Shown here: piece by piece, positions 36,001-46,906 of the stretch
Numbering within the stretch: the first letter of the stretch is position 1
Layout: every line of letters begins with the position of its first letter
Source: Usnea hakonensis
Taxonomy: Eukaryota; Ascomycota; Lecanoromycetes; Lecanorales; Parmeliaceae
Length of the DNA stretch: 64,000 nucleotides
Direction: 5' to 3'
Assembly (NCBI GenBank): GCA_013423325.1
Contig: BLJB01000007.1
Coordinates: forward strand, 124,001-188,000
The notes under the pieces: generated by a model
Database searches by the model: none
What the model saw: only the letters and a program-made list of their open reading frames with translations
Told to the model about the DNA's origin: nothing
Position numbers and translations under genes: made by a program

Positions 36001-38525
36001 ACCCTTCGCTAGCTAGTCTAAGAAGATTATATAGCTAGCTATATTAGTATCCCGAATCGCGGAATATACGCTACGAAGGAAAGGATTCTATTCCTCAAGT
36101 ATCTACCTTATTACCTTAACTACCGTAATAGAAATCCGTAGACGCTCGGCTTCCTAATTACGGTCTATACTATTAATTAAAAACTAGCGCTACAAATATT
36201 CCCCTTCTATAGAATTAAGAATTTAATAATAGATTTATCTAGTAATCGCTATCGTATCGCTAGTAGGCGTAAAACCGCTAGACGTTACCCTAATCGCCGT
36301 AAAGCTATAAAGATTATTAAGATAATAGATAAAGAGGTTCTAGCGTACGCGATACGGCTATATAGCTTATATCTAATAGTCCGGGTATTTAGATAAGCGA
36401 GGTAAAGATATCGTCTCTTCTCGATAATAGAAATTATCGTCTTCGATATTAAGAAGGTCCGCGTAATAGTATTTATACGTCCTAGACTATAATGCGCGCT
36501 ACGAAAGACCTCTTTTACTATTAATCTAAACCTACTAGGGAGCAGGGGTTAGCGTATATCTTATAATATAGTTAACCTAATATTAATACTATCTACGTTT
36601 CGTACGTATAGTAGCGGTATTAGTATTAATAGCTTTCTACGTTTACTATCGGTTTTCTCGAAGTCGTAGTATTAAGAGGAGAGAGAAAGATAGAGGATAG
36701 AAAGAGAAAAAGAAGGTTTAAAAAGAAGAGTAAGAATAAAAAAAGTATATACGAAGATCCGATAGAAATTTAGAATAGAAAAGAGTTAAGATTAAAAAAG
36801 AGGGAGGAAGAAAGACCGCTATTTTAATTCTAGAGATCGTTACTTTTATCTTTATATACGTATCTACTATTAATATTAATCGTAGTATTTATTTAATTAA
36901 CTAAATAGGATAAAGGTATTAAATAAAGGAAAGAAGGATATAGGGTTTATCTTATTACTAAAGTCTAATCTATATATATCTAATAAATAAGAAATATTTA
37001 TCTTTATTATACCGCTCGCCCTTTATCTTCTACTTTCCGATTAACTCCCCCTCCCCTCTTACCTTTCCATATTATGTTTTTTAATCTAATTAAGATATAA
37101 TAGCTATTAACCCCGCGCGTACTATCCTCTTCCCTCTCTCTATCTAGAAGAACCGTTCGGTTTCGCTAAACCGCGAAAGAGAGATTAACGATATATTACT
37201 ATTATTATTATTATCCCTTCGCGCGTCCCCCTTCTATATACTAAACCCGCTATCTATAGCCTAATCGGTAACCGTAGATATTAATAATAATAAATCCGAT
37301 ATTAGAATTAGCGTTATCGCGTCCCTATTACTATTATTCTATATAGGAGCCCGTAGCTCCGTCCCTTAAGGATCGATCCTAATCGAATACTTACTCGATA
37401 GTAACGCTCGCGGCCGTTTAGCGCTCGATATAGAGAAGGGTAATACTAGCTCTAGTTTGTATAATACTAATAATTCTACGAAACTCGAGTTTACTCGAGG
37501 TACCTTCCCCTCGGCGCGTAGATTAAGGTTCCGTATAACGCGGCTCGACGTTAGTAATAAGATCGACGTTAAACGGCTCGGTAATATATTAGCTATTTTC
37601 GGCGCTATCGTATTAGCGCTCGGTAGCCGAAAAAGCTCTAGTACCTTTATCGCCGATAGTACTATCTTCCTATTCTCGTAGCTACTAATTAACTACCCCG
37701 ATATAAATACTAGATCGCTAAGCGATAGAATAATCCCGCGTACTAACTCCTACTACTTAATATTAAGGTAGATATACTTAAGTATAAACTCTCTTAATCC
37801 CCTATCGGCTTTAGAATTATATAACGCCGTACGGAGGGAGAAGTATTATAATTAACTCCCTATAATATTTGCTAGAGTATAGATAGCCGTTACCCGCCCT
37901 ACGGCGTATATAATCGTATTTATATCTTTTAGATATAGTAGGTCGCGCATTACCGCCGCCTCCTTATTATCTAACCCTTCTCTAGATAGTTTACCAAGAT
38001 CTAACGAAGCCCCGTACCTAGAACTATTAATAATTAATAATAAAACTAGCGAAAGAAAGTCCCGCTATAGCGAGTATATATTATTTACTTATATCGCTAT
38101 CGTCTACGCTATTACTTTAATAGATAGAAGTCTAAGCTCTCGCTTATAGGGGAGAAAGCGAGCTTAACTATACGCTATAACCCCTTATTTTTTTACGGTA
38201 GTCTCTTCGCTATAATATAGTAACTAGATATTAAACGCGTACGGTTTAATGCCGTTAATAAGGAGAGGGCTTGTAGCTTCGAGAAGCGCTAATTACTAAT
38301 ATAATTATTATCCCCTCTCGATTAGATCGACTCTATTATTAATAAGGAGTACGTATACTATTATTACTACTATAAAAAGATTTATTATCGTAAAAGAGAT
38401 AGTTAATAATAGGGTAAAAATCTTAAATTCGAAATAAAAATTTAGATTTTAAGAAATAAAAGCCGGATAGAATTCTACCTCCTTTTATCTATTATATACT
38501 CCTTTTCTCTCTCTCTCCTTTCTCT

Positions 38526-38532
<7 letters not shown>

Positions 38533-38578
<46 letters not shown>

Positions 38579-38609
38579 CTCCCCTTTTTTTTTTTTTTTT
38601 TTTTTTTTT
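38533..38609. repeat. Poly-T tract (46 T, then 25 T)
   Basis: An uninterrupted run of 46 T (38533-38578) is followed by CTCCCC and a run of 25 T (38585-38609), flanked by CT-rich sequence. It could be the A-tail of a minus-strand retroposon or simple microsatellite growth; run length may be assembly-dependent. Confidence 0.7.
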
Positions 38610-39164
38610 CTCTCTCTTTTTTCCTCTCTCTTTCGCCCTCGAATCTCTTTCTTCTCCCCCCCGTTACGCGCTCGTTCGACTCGATCTTATTACGGCTAGA
38701 GAAGACGCACCTATCTAATCCTCTTATAGTAATAGTATTATAGATATAGAATCTACTTCCTTAACTCTCTTATTACCTTTACCTCTCCTATACCTTGTAC
38801 GTATATATAGACCTCTTTCTAGAAGTAATATAATATAATATAACCGCCTCTTAGTCGGCCTTAAGACTCTCCGTTATTTAAATATTAATACCTATATAAA
38901 ACCCTACGGAGATCATACTTTTTTACGCGATTACTACTACTACTTCCCTTTACCGGTACTTCCTCGATAGCTAAAAGCTCTCTACTTCCCCTTTCCCCTC
39001 TTATCGTACCCGCGTATAATATCCTTAAGAACTTCTAAATAATCCGTTTTAACCCCTAATCTAATAAGATCCGGTATCTACGCCGGCCTAGATTAGTCTC
39101 TCCGTATAAATCTCTATAATAATTATATTATTTTACGCGATTATTACCTCTATTCCTTATTTCT

Positions 39165-41335
39165 TTAGAACCGTTAACGTAATCCTATTATAATTGAATC
39201 TAACGGTAACCTCCCCCCTTTTTTCCCTACTATCTTTTTACGCGTTTCTCTCTTTTTTTCCCCTACCTCTCCTTCTAATCTAATACTTAATAATATTACT
39301 TTAACCCTTTTCGATTTAGTCTATCCTTAGCGATTCTTTTCCCTAATCTTCCCCTTAAATTTTCTAAATCCGTATATTAGACTCTTACGCTATTAACTCT
39401 CTACCTTACTATCCCCTTTCCGCCCTAAACTAAAGACGACCCTCGCTTCCTTCTCCTAACCCCCTTCTATATATAAATAAGTATCGTAGACGGAGTAAAT
39501 ATCTTAATCGATTCGCCTATCTCCCCTTCCGTATAGAGACTATTAGTATTAGTATCGTAATTATCCCTAGAAGATTAAAGGCCTTCCGTCTATTATATAT
39601 AATCTTAGATTTTTAAGTAATCGCTACTAAGATTTTATTATATCTTTCTAGCTCTCTATTACCTCTAGCCCTAAGCTCTTCCTAGAAACGCCGCGTATAA
39701 TTACCCTCGTAGACGAAGAATAGGGACTTATATACTATAGGACCCTATTTACCTCTCCCGCTAAATCTCTAGTAAACGTACGCTATTAAAGATTCTTATA
39801 GTCTATCTCGCTCCTAGTAAGTCGATCTTTTTCTTTATATAATAACGGCCTCCTACTCGTATATATCTTCTATATATAGTTAAATATATCTAATATTAGA
39901 TAACGGTCTCTTAAGTAGGATACTTTCTAGAGATAGCGCGTACTCTCTTTTCCTCCTTCTTATTACGATACCGGGTCCGTCCTTAATAGGTTAGGTTAGC
40001 GCGATTAAGTACTAGTATATTAGTAGTAGTCCGTACGATAGATACTTATATACTATAGGACCCTATTTACCTCTCCCGCTAAATCTCTAGTAAATATATA
40101 CTACTAAAGATTCTTATAGTCTATCTCGCTTCTAGTAAGTTGTTTCTTTTCTTCGTATAATAATAGCCTCCTACTCGTATACGTCTTCCGTATATAGTTA
40201 AATATATCGTATATTAGATAACGGTCTCTTAAGTAGGATCTTTTCTAGAGATAACGTGTACTCTCTTTTCCTTTTCTCGCTATAATACTAGGTCCGCCCT
40301 CGATAGATTAGGTCGACATGATTAGGTACTAGCGTATTAGTAGTAGTCTATACGATAGATACTTATATACTATAGGACCCTATTTACCTCTTCTATTAAA
40401 TCTCTAGTAAATACTATAAAAGAGTTTTATAGTCCCTCTCGCTCTTAGTAAGTTATTCCCTTTCTTCGTATAATAATAATATTATACTCGTATAAGTCTT
40501 CTATATATAGTTAAATATAATATATATTAGATAATAGTCTCTTAAGTAGAATACTTTTATATAATCCATACTACTATAGCGATAGTATTTATTTAAAATT
40601 ATACTCTTAGCATTAGAGTTATTATAATAATTAGTAAAATATATAAAGCTACTATACCTCTAATAATCCTCTAGTAGATTAAGGCCGTTCGATCTACTAA
40701 TAGGCTTTAGTGGTACTATAACGATATTATTAACTACCTAACCCTTAATAGTTAACCGTATAATATTTAAGCTACTACGGCTTATATTAATATAGGCGCT
40801 AGCGATTAGTAGTTCGATAATAATTAAGCTATAGCGTCTTATAGCTTTAATAGTACTCGAGGCTACTATATTAATTATCTTAATATCGGGATTAGAATTC
40901 GAAAATATTATATATATTATAGATATATCTAGCTATCCGCCTTAATTTCTTATTCCCTCGAAACGATTACTATAATCCTATTATAGTTAAATCTAATAAT
41001 AGCTCTTTTCGTTCTTCCCTCTCCTCTCCCTCCTTTACCCTCTTTTATCTTTTATCTTATCGCGTATTTCCCTCTCTTTTCTTTCCTTACCTCTCCTTTT
41101 TAATCTAACTTTTAACTATATAATTCTAACCCTTTTCGACTTAGTTTATCCTCGATAATTCTTTTCCCTAACTTTCCCCTCTAATTTTTTAAATCCGTAC
41201 GTCGGACCTATTCCGCTATCGGCCCCCTTTACTCTACTCTACTATCCCCTTTCCGCTTTAGACTAAAGAGACGACCCTCGCTTCCTCCTCCTATTACCCC
41301 CCCCTCTATATACGAATTAGTACCGTAGCCGTAGA
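39165..41335. repeat. Direct repeats of about 340-370 bp about 1.79 kb apart, bracketing a 318-bp tandem array
   Basis: 39165-39500 and about 40955-41335 align in the same orientation. Shared landmarks include AATCCTATTATA, CTTTTCGA(T/C)TTAGT(C/T)TATCC, CTAAATCCGTA-type followed by ACTATCCCCTTTCCGC, and CGACCCTCGCTTCC. This arrangement could be the terminal repeats of one small element or a segmental duplication. Both copies are RIP-mutated. Confidence 0.65.
39726..40560. repeat. Tandem array, about 318-bp period, about 2.6 copies
   Basis: CTTATATACTATAGGACCCT starts at 39726, 40045 and 40362 (spacings 319 and 317). Each copy continues with TTTACCTCT-CCGCTAAATC, TCTAGTAAA, a TCTCGCT-CTAGTAAGT segment and GATAACGGTCTCTTAAGTAG. 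The third copy is partial, fading by about 40560. Confidence 0.85.
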
Positions 41336-41455
41336 CGTAGGCACCCCTCTTAGACCTATCCCGGATTATCCGTCTATACGCGTATAAATAAGGAGCGTAA
41401 AAGGGGCTACCCCGCTAAGGGTTTAATCTTATACTCCTTAGAAGGTTATTCGAAT

Positions 41456-41808
41456 TCTATTACTTACCGGGCTTTAGGGTTGCCGCAGCCAGCACTAAGG
41501 TACCTTATCTTGTTCCAGGGGCCCATCACGTCGCAAGCTCATTGGACGAAGAATTACGACTACTTACTTCAGCATATTAACAATGGAAGTAGGGCGGACT
41601 TTTCGGCTCGAAGAAAATGGAAATGCTTTCGCATCTGCCTTTACGCCGATACAAACTCATTCTCCGAAGGTCGTATTTACGGGCCGGGGCGGATTTACAT
41701 AAACGCCGGGACATATTCGTTCACCGAAGCAATATAAAAAGGGAGTGCCTTCCTCCTTGAACACATCATCGAATATATACGGGAAGAAATTTCGACTTGA
41801 CTTCGAAA
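41456..41808 (+). promoter_or_regulatory. Aldo/keto reductase promoter with TATA box
   Basis: TATAAAA lies at 41733-41739, about 70 bp before the ATG at 41809. Upstream is ordinary-composition DNA that begins abruptly at the block edge, with a repeated TTC(T/A)CCGAAG motif (TTCTCCGAAGG at about 41660, TTCACCGAAGC at about 41720). Confidence 0.6.
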
Positions 41809-42978
41809 ATGCCGCCGCCTAAACGACTAAATCTACTCGACTCGCTACGTATCCCTGCACCCAAAAGCCACCTCGATTACCATCGTATCCTTGCTCCCAC
41901 GGCAGGTGTGCGAGTGTCGCCGCTATGTCTCGGTGCGATGAATTTCGGCGACGCCTGGAAAGAAATGTTGGGCGAATGTGACAAGGAGACTTCGTTCGGC
42001 ATGCTCGACTACTTCTTCGACAATGGCGGCAATTTCATCGATACAGCGAACAATTATCAAAACGAGGAGACGGAGAAATGGCTTGGTGAGTGGATGGAGT
42101 CCCGTCAGAATCGCGATGAGATTGTCCTCGCCACCAAATTCACCTCGCCCTATCAATCTAGTCCAAAAAGGATCAAGTCCAACTATATCGGCAATTCTTC
42201 GAAGAGCTTGCACGTGTCTCTTGATGCCAGCTTGAAGAAACTTAAGACAAGCTACATCGACCTCCTGTATGTCCACTGGTGGGACTTTACCACCTCGATT
42301 CCCGAGATCATGAAAGCGCTGCATCATATCGTCGCTTCTGGGAAAGTACTCTACCTGGGCATCAGCGACACACCGGCTTGGATCGTCAGCAAAGCAAACG
42401 AGTATGCTCGCCAGCAAGGCCTCACCCCATTTAGCGTTTACCAAGGCCTATGGAACGCCGCGGTCCGCGATTTCGAGCGTGACATAATCCCAATGTGTGA
42501 GTCCGAAGGCATGGCTTTGGCGCCATGGGGTTCCCTTGGCCGTGGCGCATTCATGAGCCCGGAGGACTATGAGAAGAAAGAGGGAGGTCGGAGAATTGGC
42601 CAGTCAGAAAATTACATCAAAATCTCCGCAGCTCTCGCAAAAATCGCCAAAGAAAAGGAAACGCTCATCACCAGCATCGCGTTGGCATATGTGAGGGCCA
42701 AATCTCCATATGTTTTTCCCATTGTGGGAGGGCGCAAGATTGAGCACCTGAAGAGCAACATCGAGGCTTTGAGCATCGAACTCAGCGATGAAGAGGTAGA
42801 AGAGATTGACACCGCCGCGCCTTTCGACGTCGGCTTTCCCATCAGCTTCCTTTTCGAGTACGGGGATGCTCCGAAGTTCAATCTCAGGATGACTCCTAGT
42901 GATATACCACTTCTGAAGGCTGGAGGTACCTTGGACTGTGTACCGAAAAGCAAGGCCCCGAAGCCTCACAAGGAGTGA
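41809..42978 (+). CDS. Aldo/keto reductase, aryl-alcohol dehydrogenase / norsolorinic acid reductase type, 389 aa
   Basis: This is a single-exon gene. I chose the ATG at 41809 over an upstream in-frame TTG. The AKR tetrad is visible: Asp78 and Tyr83 in FIDTANNYQNE, Lys110 in IVLATKF, His156 in LYVHWWD. The C-terminal NADPH-binding motif is FPIVGGRKIEHLKSN. The long form with N-terminal extension (to about residue 30) and C-terminal PFD-GFP-SF---G motif is typical of fungal AAD14/NorB-like enzymes, which reduce aryl aldehydes or ketones with NADPH and often belong to secondary-metabolite clusters. The gene lies only 350 bp from the RIP-mutated block yet shows no CA depletion and an intact frame. 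The next gene in the same direction is the class-III aminotransferase, 580 bp on. Joint function is inference only. Confidence 0.93.
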   Translation: MPPPKRLNLLDSLRIPAPKSHLDYHRILAPTAGVRVSPLCLGAMNFGDAWKEMLGECDKETSFGMLDYFFDNGGNFIDTANNYQNEETEKWLGEWMESRQNRDEIVLATKFTSPYQSSPKRIKSNYIGNSSKSLHVSLDASLKKLKTSYIDLLYVHWWDFTTSIPEIMKALHHIVASGKVLYLGISDTPAWIVSKANEYARQQGLTPFSVYQGLWNAAVRDFERDIIPMCESEGMALAPWGSLGRGAFMSPEDYEKKEGGRRIGQSENYIKISAALAKIAKEKETLITSIALAYVRAKSPYVFPIVGGRKIEHLKSNIEALSIELSDEEVEEIDTAAPFDVGFPISFLFEYGDAPKFNLRMTPSDIPLLKAGGTLDCVPKSKAPKPHKE

Positions 42979-43559
42979 AGTCTCGGATTGTATCTGTCTA
43001 GCTCGAAGAATAAGCGGGGGTGAACCTCTAGTCTGTCAGGTTGAACGGTATATAATTGTGGTGAAAGGTTTGAATCTGTTGCGAACACAACATATGCAAC
43101 GTTGGCAAGTAGCCATGAATAGATCATGAATTGAAGTACGTTCGGGTGAAAAGTCTGCCTTAGCCGGTTCTCTCCTACCCGCCCACGGGCCACAGCCGCA
43201 CAGCCGGCTTGATCAACGACCATCGTTCACTTTGCCTTCGCTTCTAGCTACTATGCCATAGCCTATGCTCTATCAGGTCTACTGCCACATTATCTGAAAC
43301 AATGGAGATCATCGAACCAGGGTTCGCCGTATCCCAGAGCGGGAGTGGCTTTTCTCTATCCACTACTCTTTTTCCTCTCCAGGCCAGTCTAAAAGCGACC
43401 TCGCTCTGACGGCTTTTCTATATATATTGCTTTCGGGCACAGTGTTGCCTTTTTGATTACAGAGTTTCGAGTATTTGATTGCATGTAATTTACAAAACTT
43501 CGTTCTCGTTCTATCTTGTTGCTCATTTTATCGAGAGAAAATCCCTCTCACCCTAGAAC
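42979..43559. other. Spacer between reductase and aminotransferase
   Basis: This 580-bp region presumably holds the reductase terminator and the aminotransferase promoter. TATATATATTG lies at about 43420-43430, roughly 130 bp before the aminotransferase ATG. No gene is seen. Confidence 0.5.
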
Positions 43560-45014
43560 ATGGCACCCCACAGCACCACCGACGATGCGATCCTCACTCC
43601 CGACTCGACCACTCCATCACACGGCTTCCAAACCTCCGCCACACAAGCGAAATCATCTCCGAATCCCGCCATCCTCCACCGATCCCTCAATCACCAACCC
43701 GACAATGTAGTCCACGCCTCAGGCATCCACCTCACCCTATCATCCAACCGCACCATCATCGACGCCTGCGGCGGCGCCGCCGTCGCCTGCATCGGCCACA
43801 ACAACGAAGAAGTGCTCGCGGCAGCGACCCAACAAATGCGAAACGTAAGCTACGTGCACACAGGCGCCTACACGACCACGGCCGCGGAATCCCTCGCCTC
43901 CATCGTCCTCGACGGCAACCCCCACGGGCTCGAAAAAGCCTTCTTCGTAGGCAGCGGCAGCGAAGCCATGGACGCAGCCATGAAACTAGCGCGGCAGTAC
44001 TTCTTCGAGACCGGCCGCCCCGAGCGCAGAAACTTCGTCGCCCGGAAACAGGGCTATCACGGCACGACAATCGGCGCCATGTCCCTCTCGAGCAACCTCC
44101 CCCGAAAAGTGCCGTACGAGCCGCTCCTGCTCCCCAACGTCTCCCACGTAAGCCCCGCCTACGCCTACCAATACTAACACCCCCACGAATCAGAATCCCA
44201 ATACGTCCAGCGCCTCACCTCCGAACTTGACGCCGAATTCCGCCGCCTCGACCCCTCCACCATAATCGCCTTCGTCGCCGAACCCCTCGTCGGCGCCACA
44301 TCCGGCTGCGTGCCCGCCCCCCGCGGCTACTTCCACTCCATCCGGCAACTCTGCACGCGCTACTCCATCCTGCTAATCCTCGACGAAGTAATGTGCGGCA
44401 CCGGCCGCACGGGATCCTATTTCGCCTTCGCACAGGAGGGCATCGTGCCGGATATTGTGACCATCGGGAAAGGATTGGGAGGCGGGTATGCGCCCATTGC
44501 GGGGGTGTTGGTGGGTGGGAAGGTAGTGCAGGGATTGAGGGACGGGACGGGCATGTTCAATCACGGACAGACGTATCAAGCGCATCCACTGAGTTGCGCG
44601 AGCGCCTTGGCCGTCCAGAAGATCATCCAGCGCGACGGACTAGTGCAGCGGTGCGCGCAGATGGGTGTGCTCCTCGAGCGCGCCTTACGCGATGCGTTAC
44701 AGCATAAGAAATACGTCGGGGATATCCGCGGACGGGGTCTATTTTGGGGGATCGAGTTCGTGCGGGATAGAGCGAGCAAGGAGTCGTTTGAGCCGGGGGT
44801 GGAGTTTGGAGCCAGGGTGCAGAGGAGGGCGTATGAGTTTGGGGTGGCGGTTTATCCGGGGCAAGCGACGGTGGATGGCGTGAGGGGGGATCATGTGCTT
44901 GTTGCGCCGCCGTATACGGTGACGGAGGGGGAGGTGCGGGTGATTGTGGGGGTGGTGAGGGAGGCGTATGAGGGGGTTGAGAGGGATGTTGATTGTGGTG
45001 GGGGGTTGGTGTGA
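43560..45014 (+). CDS. Class-III PLP aminotransferase with an in-frame TAA at 44175-44177
   Basis: The frame is continuous from the ATG at 43560 to the stop at 45014 except for one TAA (codon 206). N-terminal part: DACGGAAVACIGHNNEEV, FFVGSGSEAMDAAMKLARQY, QGYHGTTIGAMSLS. After the stop: AFVAEPLVGATSGCVPAPRG, LLILDEVMCGTGRTG (PLP-contacting Asp), IVTIGKGLGGGYAPIAGVLV (PLP lysine), MFNHGQTYQAHPLSCASALA. These are class-III omega-aminotransferase motifs. The stop lies in YAYQY-stop-HPHESESQYV, where relatives usually read YAYRY(Q/K)-. It could be a nonsense mutation of CAA, or be removed by a 63-nt intron (44148..44210: donor GTAAGC, branch TACTAAC at 44172-44178, acceptor TCCAG) that keeps frame but deletes about 21 conserved-looking residues. 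Without splicing this is a pseudogene. Strand composition switches from C-rich to G-rich near 44420. Confidence 0.8.
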
Positions 45015-45017
45015 GGA

Positions 45018-46906
45018 GGGGTGGTATGTAGACAATTTCTTCATTGAAGAGTTATGCAGTATGAGTATCTCCATATCCCTCCCCACCCTCGATCCCCCTC
45101 CTCCAACCCAATCCAAGTCCCAGCCTATATATATCAACCCCAACTCCCTCCCTGCACCCCCAAAGTATTTAATTAATTACAATGATTTATTTCTCGATGG
45201 TTGACACATTGTTCGCCCATGACCGATGCACAACCATTCCCCATATCGAACCTCAACATCCCACCCTATCATCTCCACTCTCTAACAACAACAACAACAA
45301 CACTAAAGAACCCCCCCCCTATCTCCCACCCTCTACCTCCTACCCTCCACCCACCCACCCTCATAATCACCGCAACCCCCTCCCCCACCCTCCAACTCTA
45401 ACTCCAGAAATGCTCGTCTTGCACTTACCACTCCCATCACTCTTCAGTACTTTCACAATCCAACCCCCCACCCCGCTGTGGAACACGATCGCGCAGGAAA
45501 TATCGCAGTGTAGTGTAGTGCAGTATGTTTTGTTTTGTTGTTTGGGGTGAGTAGGAATCGGGTTTTTTCGGCGGTATGTATATAAGGGGTTTGGGATGCG
45601 GGGAGGATGGTGAGGTGGGGATGGGTTTATGAGGGGGGGAGTGTAGAAAGGGAAGGGAAGGGAGGGGAAGTAGTAGGAGGCACCTATATCAAAGGGGGGA
45701 TGGAAAAAAAAGAGAAAAGAGGAAGTGTATGAGTATATTGTACGAAGAAACAAAACCTCACCCCGCCCAAGTCAAAAATGTGTAGTGCATGCGCGTAAAG
45801 CACGAAGGCTGGTACCATATTAGCTGCTAACACTTTAAACCAGTAAGTCACCCACTCAGACAAATAGACATACAAACAGCATCAGCATCAGCATATAAGC
45901 ACGATGGTTTGGGAGCTATAAGGAACTCCCTCTTGCCCTTCTCCCTCTCGCCCTTCCACCACTCCCTGATCATGACCACCAAAAAAGAATACAAACTCCA
46001 TCACTCACTCATACAAACCGAACCCACCGCACTCCCTCCCCCGCCCAATTTCCTATAAGTGATCTCAAACCCCCAGTATGCGAAACCTCCATCACCGTAC
46101 CAATGTGTCACTTCACCTTTGTGTCACTTTAATTCTTCACATCTCAAGACAATGGCTATCATTCATAGCTGGAAAGTGAATACCTCCAATCGATATAAAG
46201 TCACTGTCAGTGCACCATTCATGTCGCTCTTTTATTCCTGGAAAAGGCTGTGGGAGGACAATGTTGTCACCGGGGCGTTTCGATGTCATTTATAATTCTT
46301 TTGTCACTGTACCGTTGTAGTCACTTATAGTTTTGTCTGCGGAGTATCTTTGTCTCTGCGAGTATTATTAGCTGGCTGATCCTAATGTCACTGCTTCGTT
46401 CAATTCACTTATAGCGTGGTCTGTCTGCATAGAATCATTTGTTCCGGCACTATCATTGCCTCAAAGTCACTTTTCCGTTTTTCACTGTGTTGGTGGATAT
46501 CCAACACTATATATAAATATTCACCCGCTGTTACGCAGAGTGAATGCAGTGACTGCATTCCGGCACGGTTATAAATTTCTCGCTCGTCCTCGCACCATCC
46601 TCCTCTTCTCTATACAATCCTACACCTCACAATTATCTCCTTAGCCGGCCTTGCTCATACAGCTTGTCCAGCTACTTCGCCATCAGCGGATTGCATCTTG
46701 CATTGTTCGAGACAGTTCTTCTTTGCTCCTCCCCTTTGTAGATCGCACCTTACGAAAGTTGTGCCTTCTGTCAAGTCCAGATCCAGCCACAATCATACTC
46801 TTTTCTCTCTCGCTGCCTCAAGCTCACGTCTTACCCAGCCGAGATTCGAAGCAAGTCAAACTTCCTTCCTCCTTCCCTGCTAAAATAGATTGGAAGGGAT
46901 CAGAGA
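45018..46906. other. 1.9 kb intergenic region: CT-rich, then purine-rich, then copy B promoter
   Basis: 45060-45470 is C-rich and 45590-45700 is GGGAAGGGAAGGGAGG-type purine tract. 46100-46560 contains the repeated GTCACT motifs and a TATA-like TATATATAAATAT (46508-46520). No protein gene is supported. Confidence 0.6.
46107..46553 (+). promoter_or_regulatory. Cluster of GTCACT hexamers and an inverted repeat upstream of copy B
   Basis: Exact GTCACT occurs at 46107, 46123, 46200, 46303, 46320, 46387 and 46466 (+ strand), with one inverted copy (AGTGAC) at 46548-46553 and further near copies such as TTCACTTATAG. GTCACTTATAG and TTCACTTATAG are shared by two sites. The cluster ends at a perfect 8-bp inverted repeat GAATGCAG-TGA-CTGCATTC (46542-46560). 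The array lies 350-800 bp before the copy B start codon. The binding factor is unknown. Confidence 0.6.

Larger units (their letters stand above)
28600..41455. repeat. 12.8 kb AT-rich block of RIP-type mutated repeats, gene-free
   Basis: Within this interval CA and TG dinucleotides are almost absent on both strands while TA is extremely common, and CG, CC and CT remain. For example 33001-33060 contains no CA and no TG. This is the signature of C-to-T change in CpA context on both strands, i.e. repeat-induced point mutation acting on duplicated DNA. Stop codons (TAA, TAG) occur every few codons in all frames and the longest open frame is 74 codons. The edges are sharp: normal sequence ends at about 28600 and resumes at about 41460. 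Base composition varies inside, with 30000-30700 most AT-rich and 33000-41000 keeping many CG steps. The original content was probably transposons, but no protein motif can be recognised directly. Confidence 0.92.

Noticed and set aside
37457..37681. 74-codon frame inside the RIP block
   Set aside because: Chance opening in RIP-mutated DNA with no recognisable motif.
44148..44193. 46-nt intron in the aminotransferase using the nearest CAG after TACTAAC
   Set aside because: It has good signals but would shift the frame, whereas sequence on both sides is in the same frame.
43475..44230. 251-codon Arg/Pro-rich + frame overlapping the aminotransferase
   Set aside because: Out-of-frame reading of GC-rich coding sequence; no domain.
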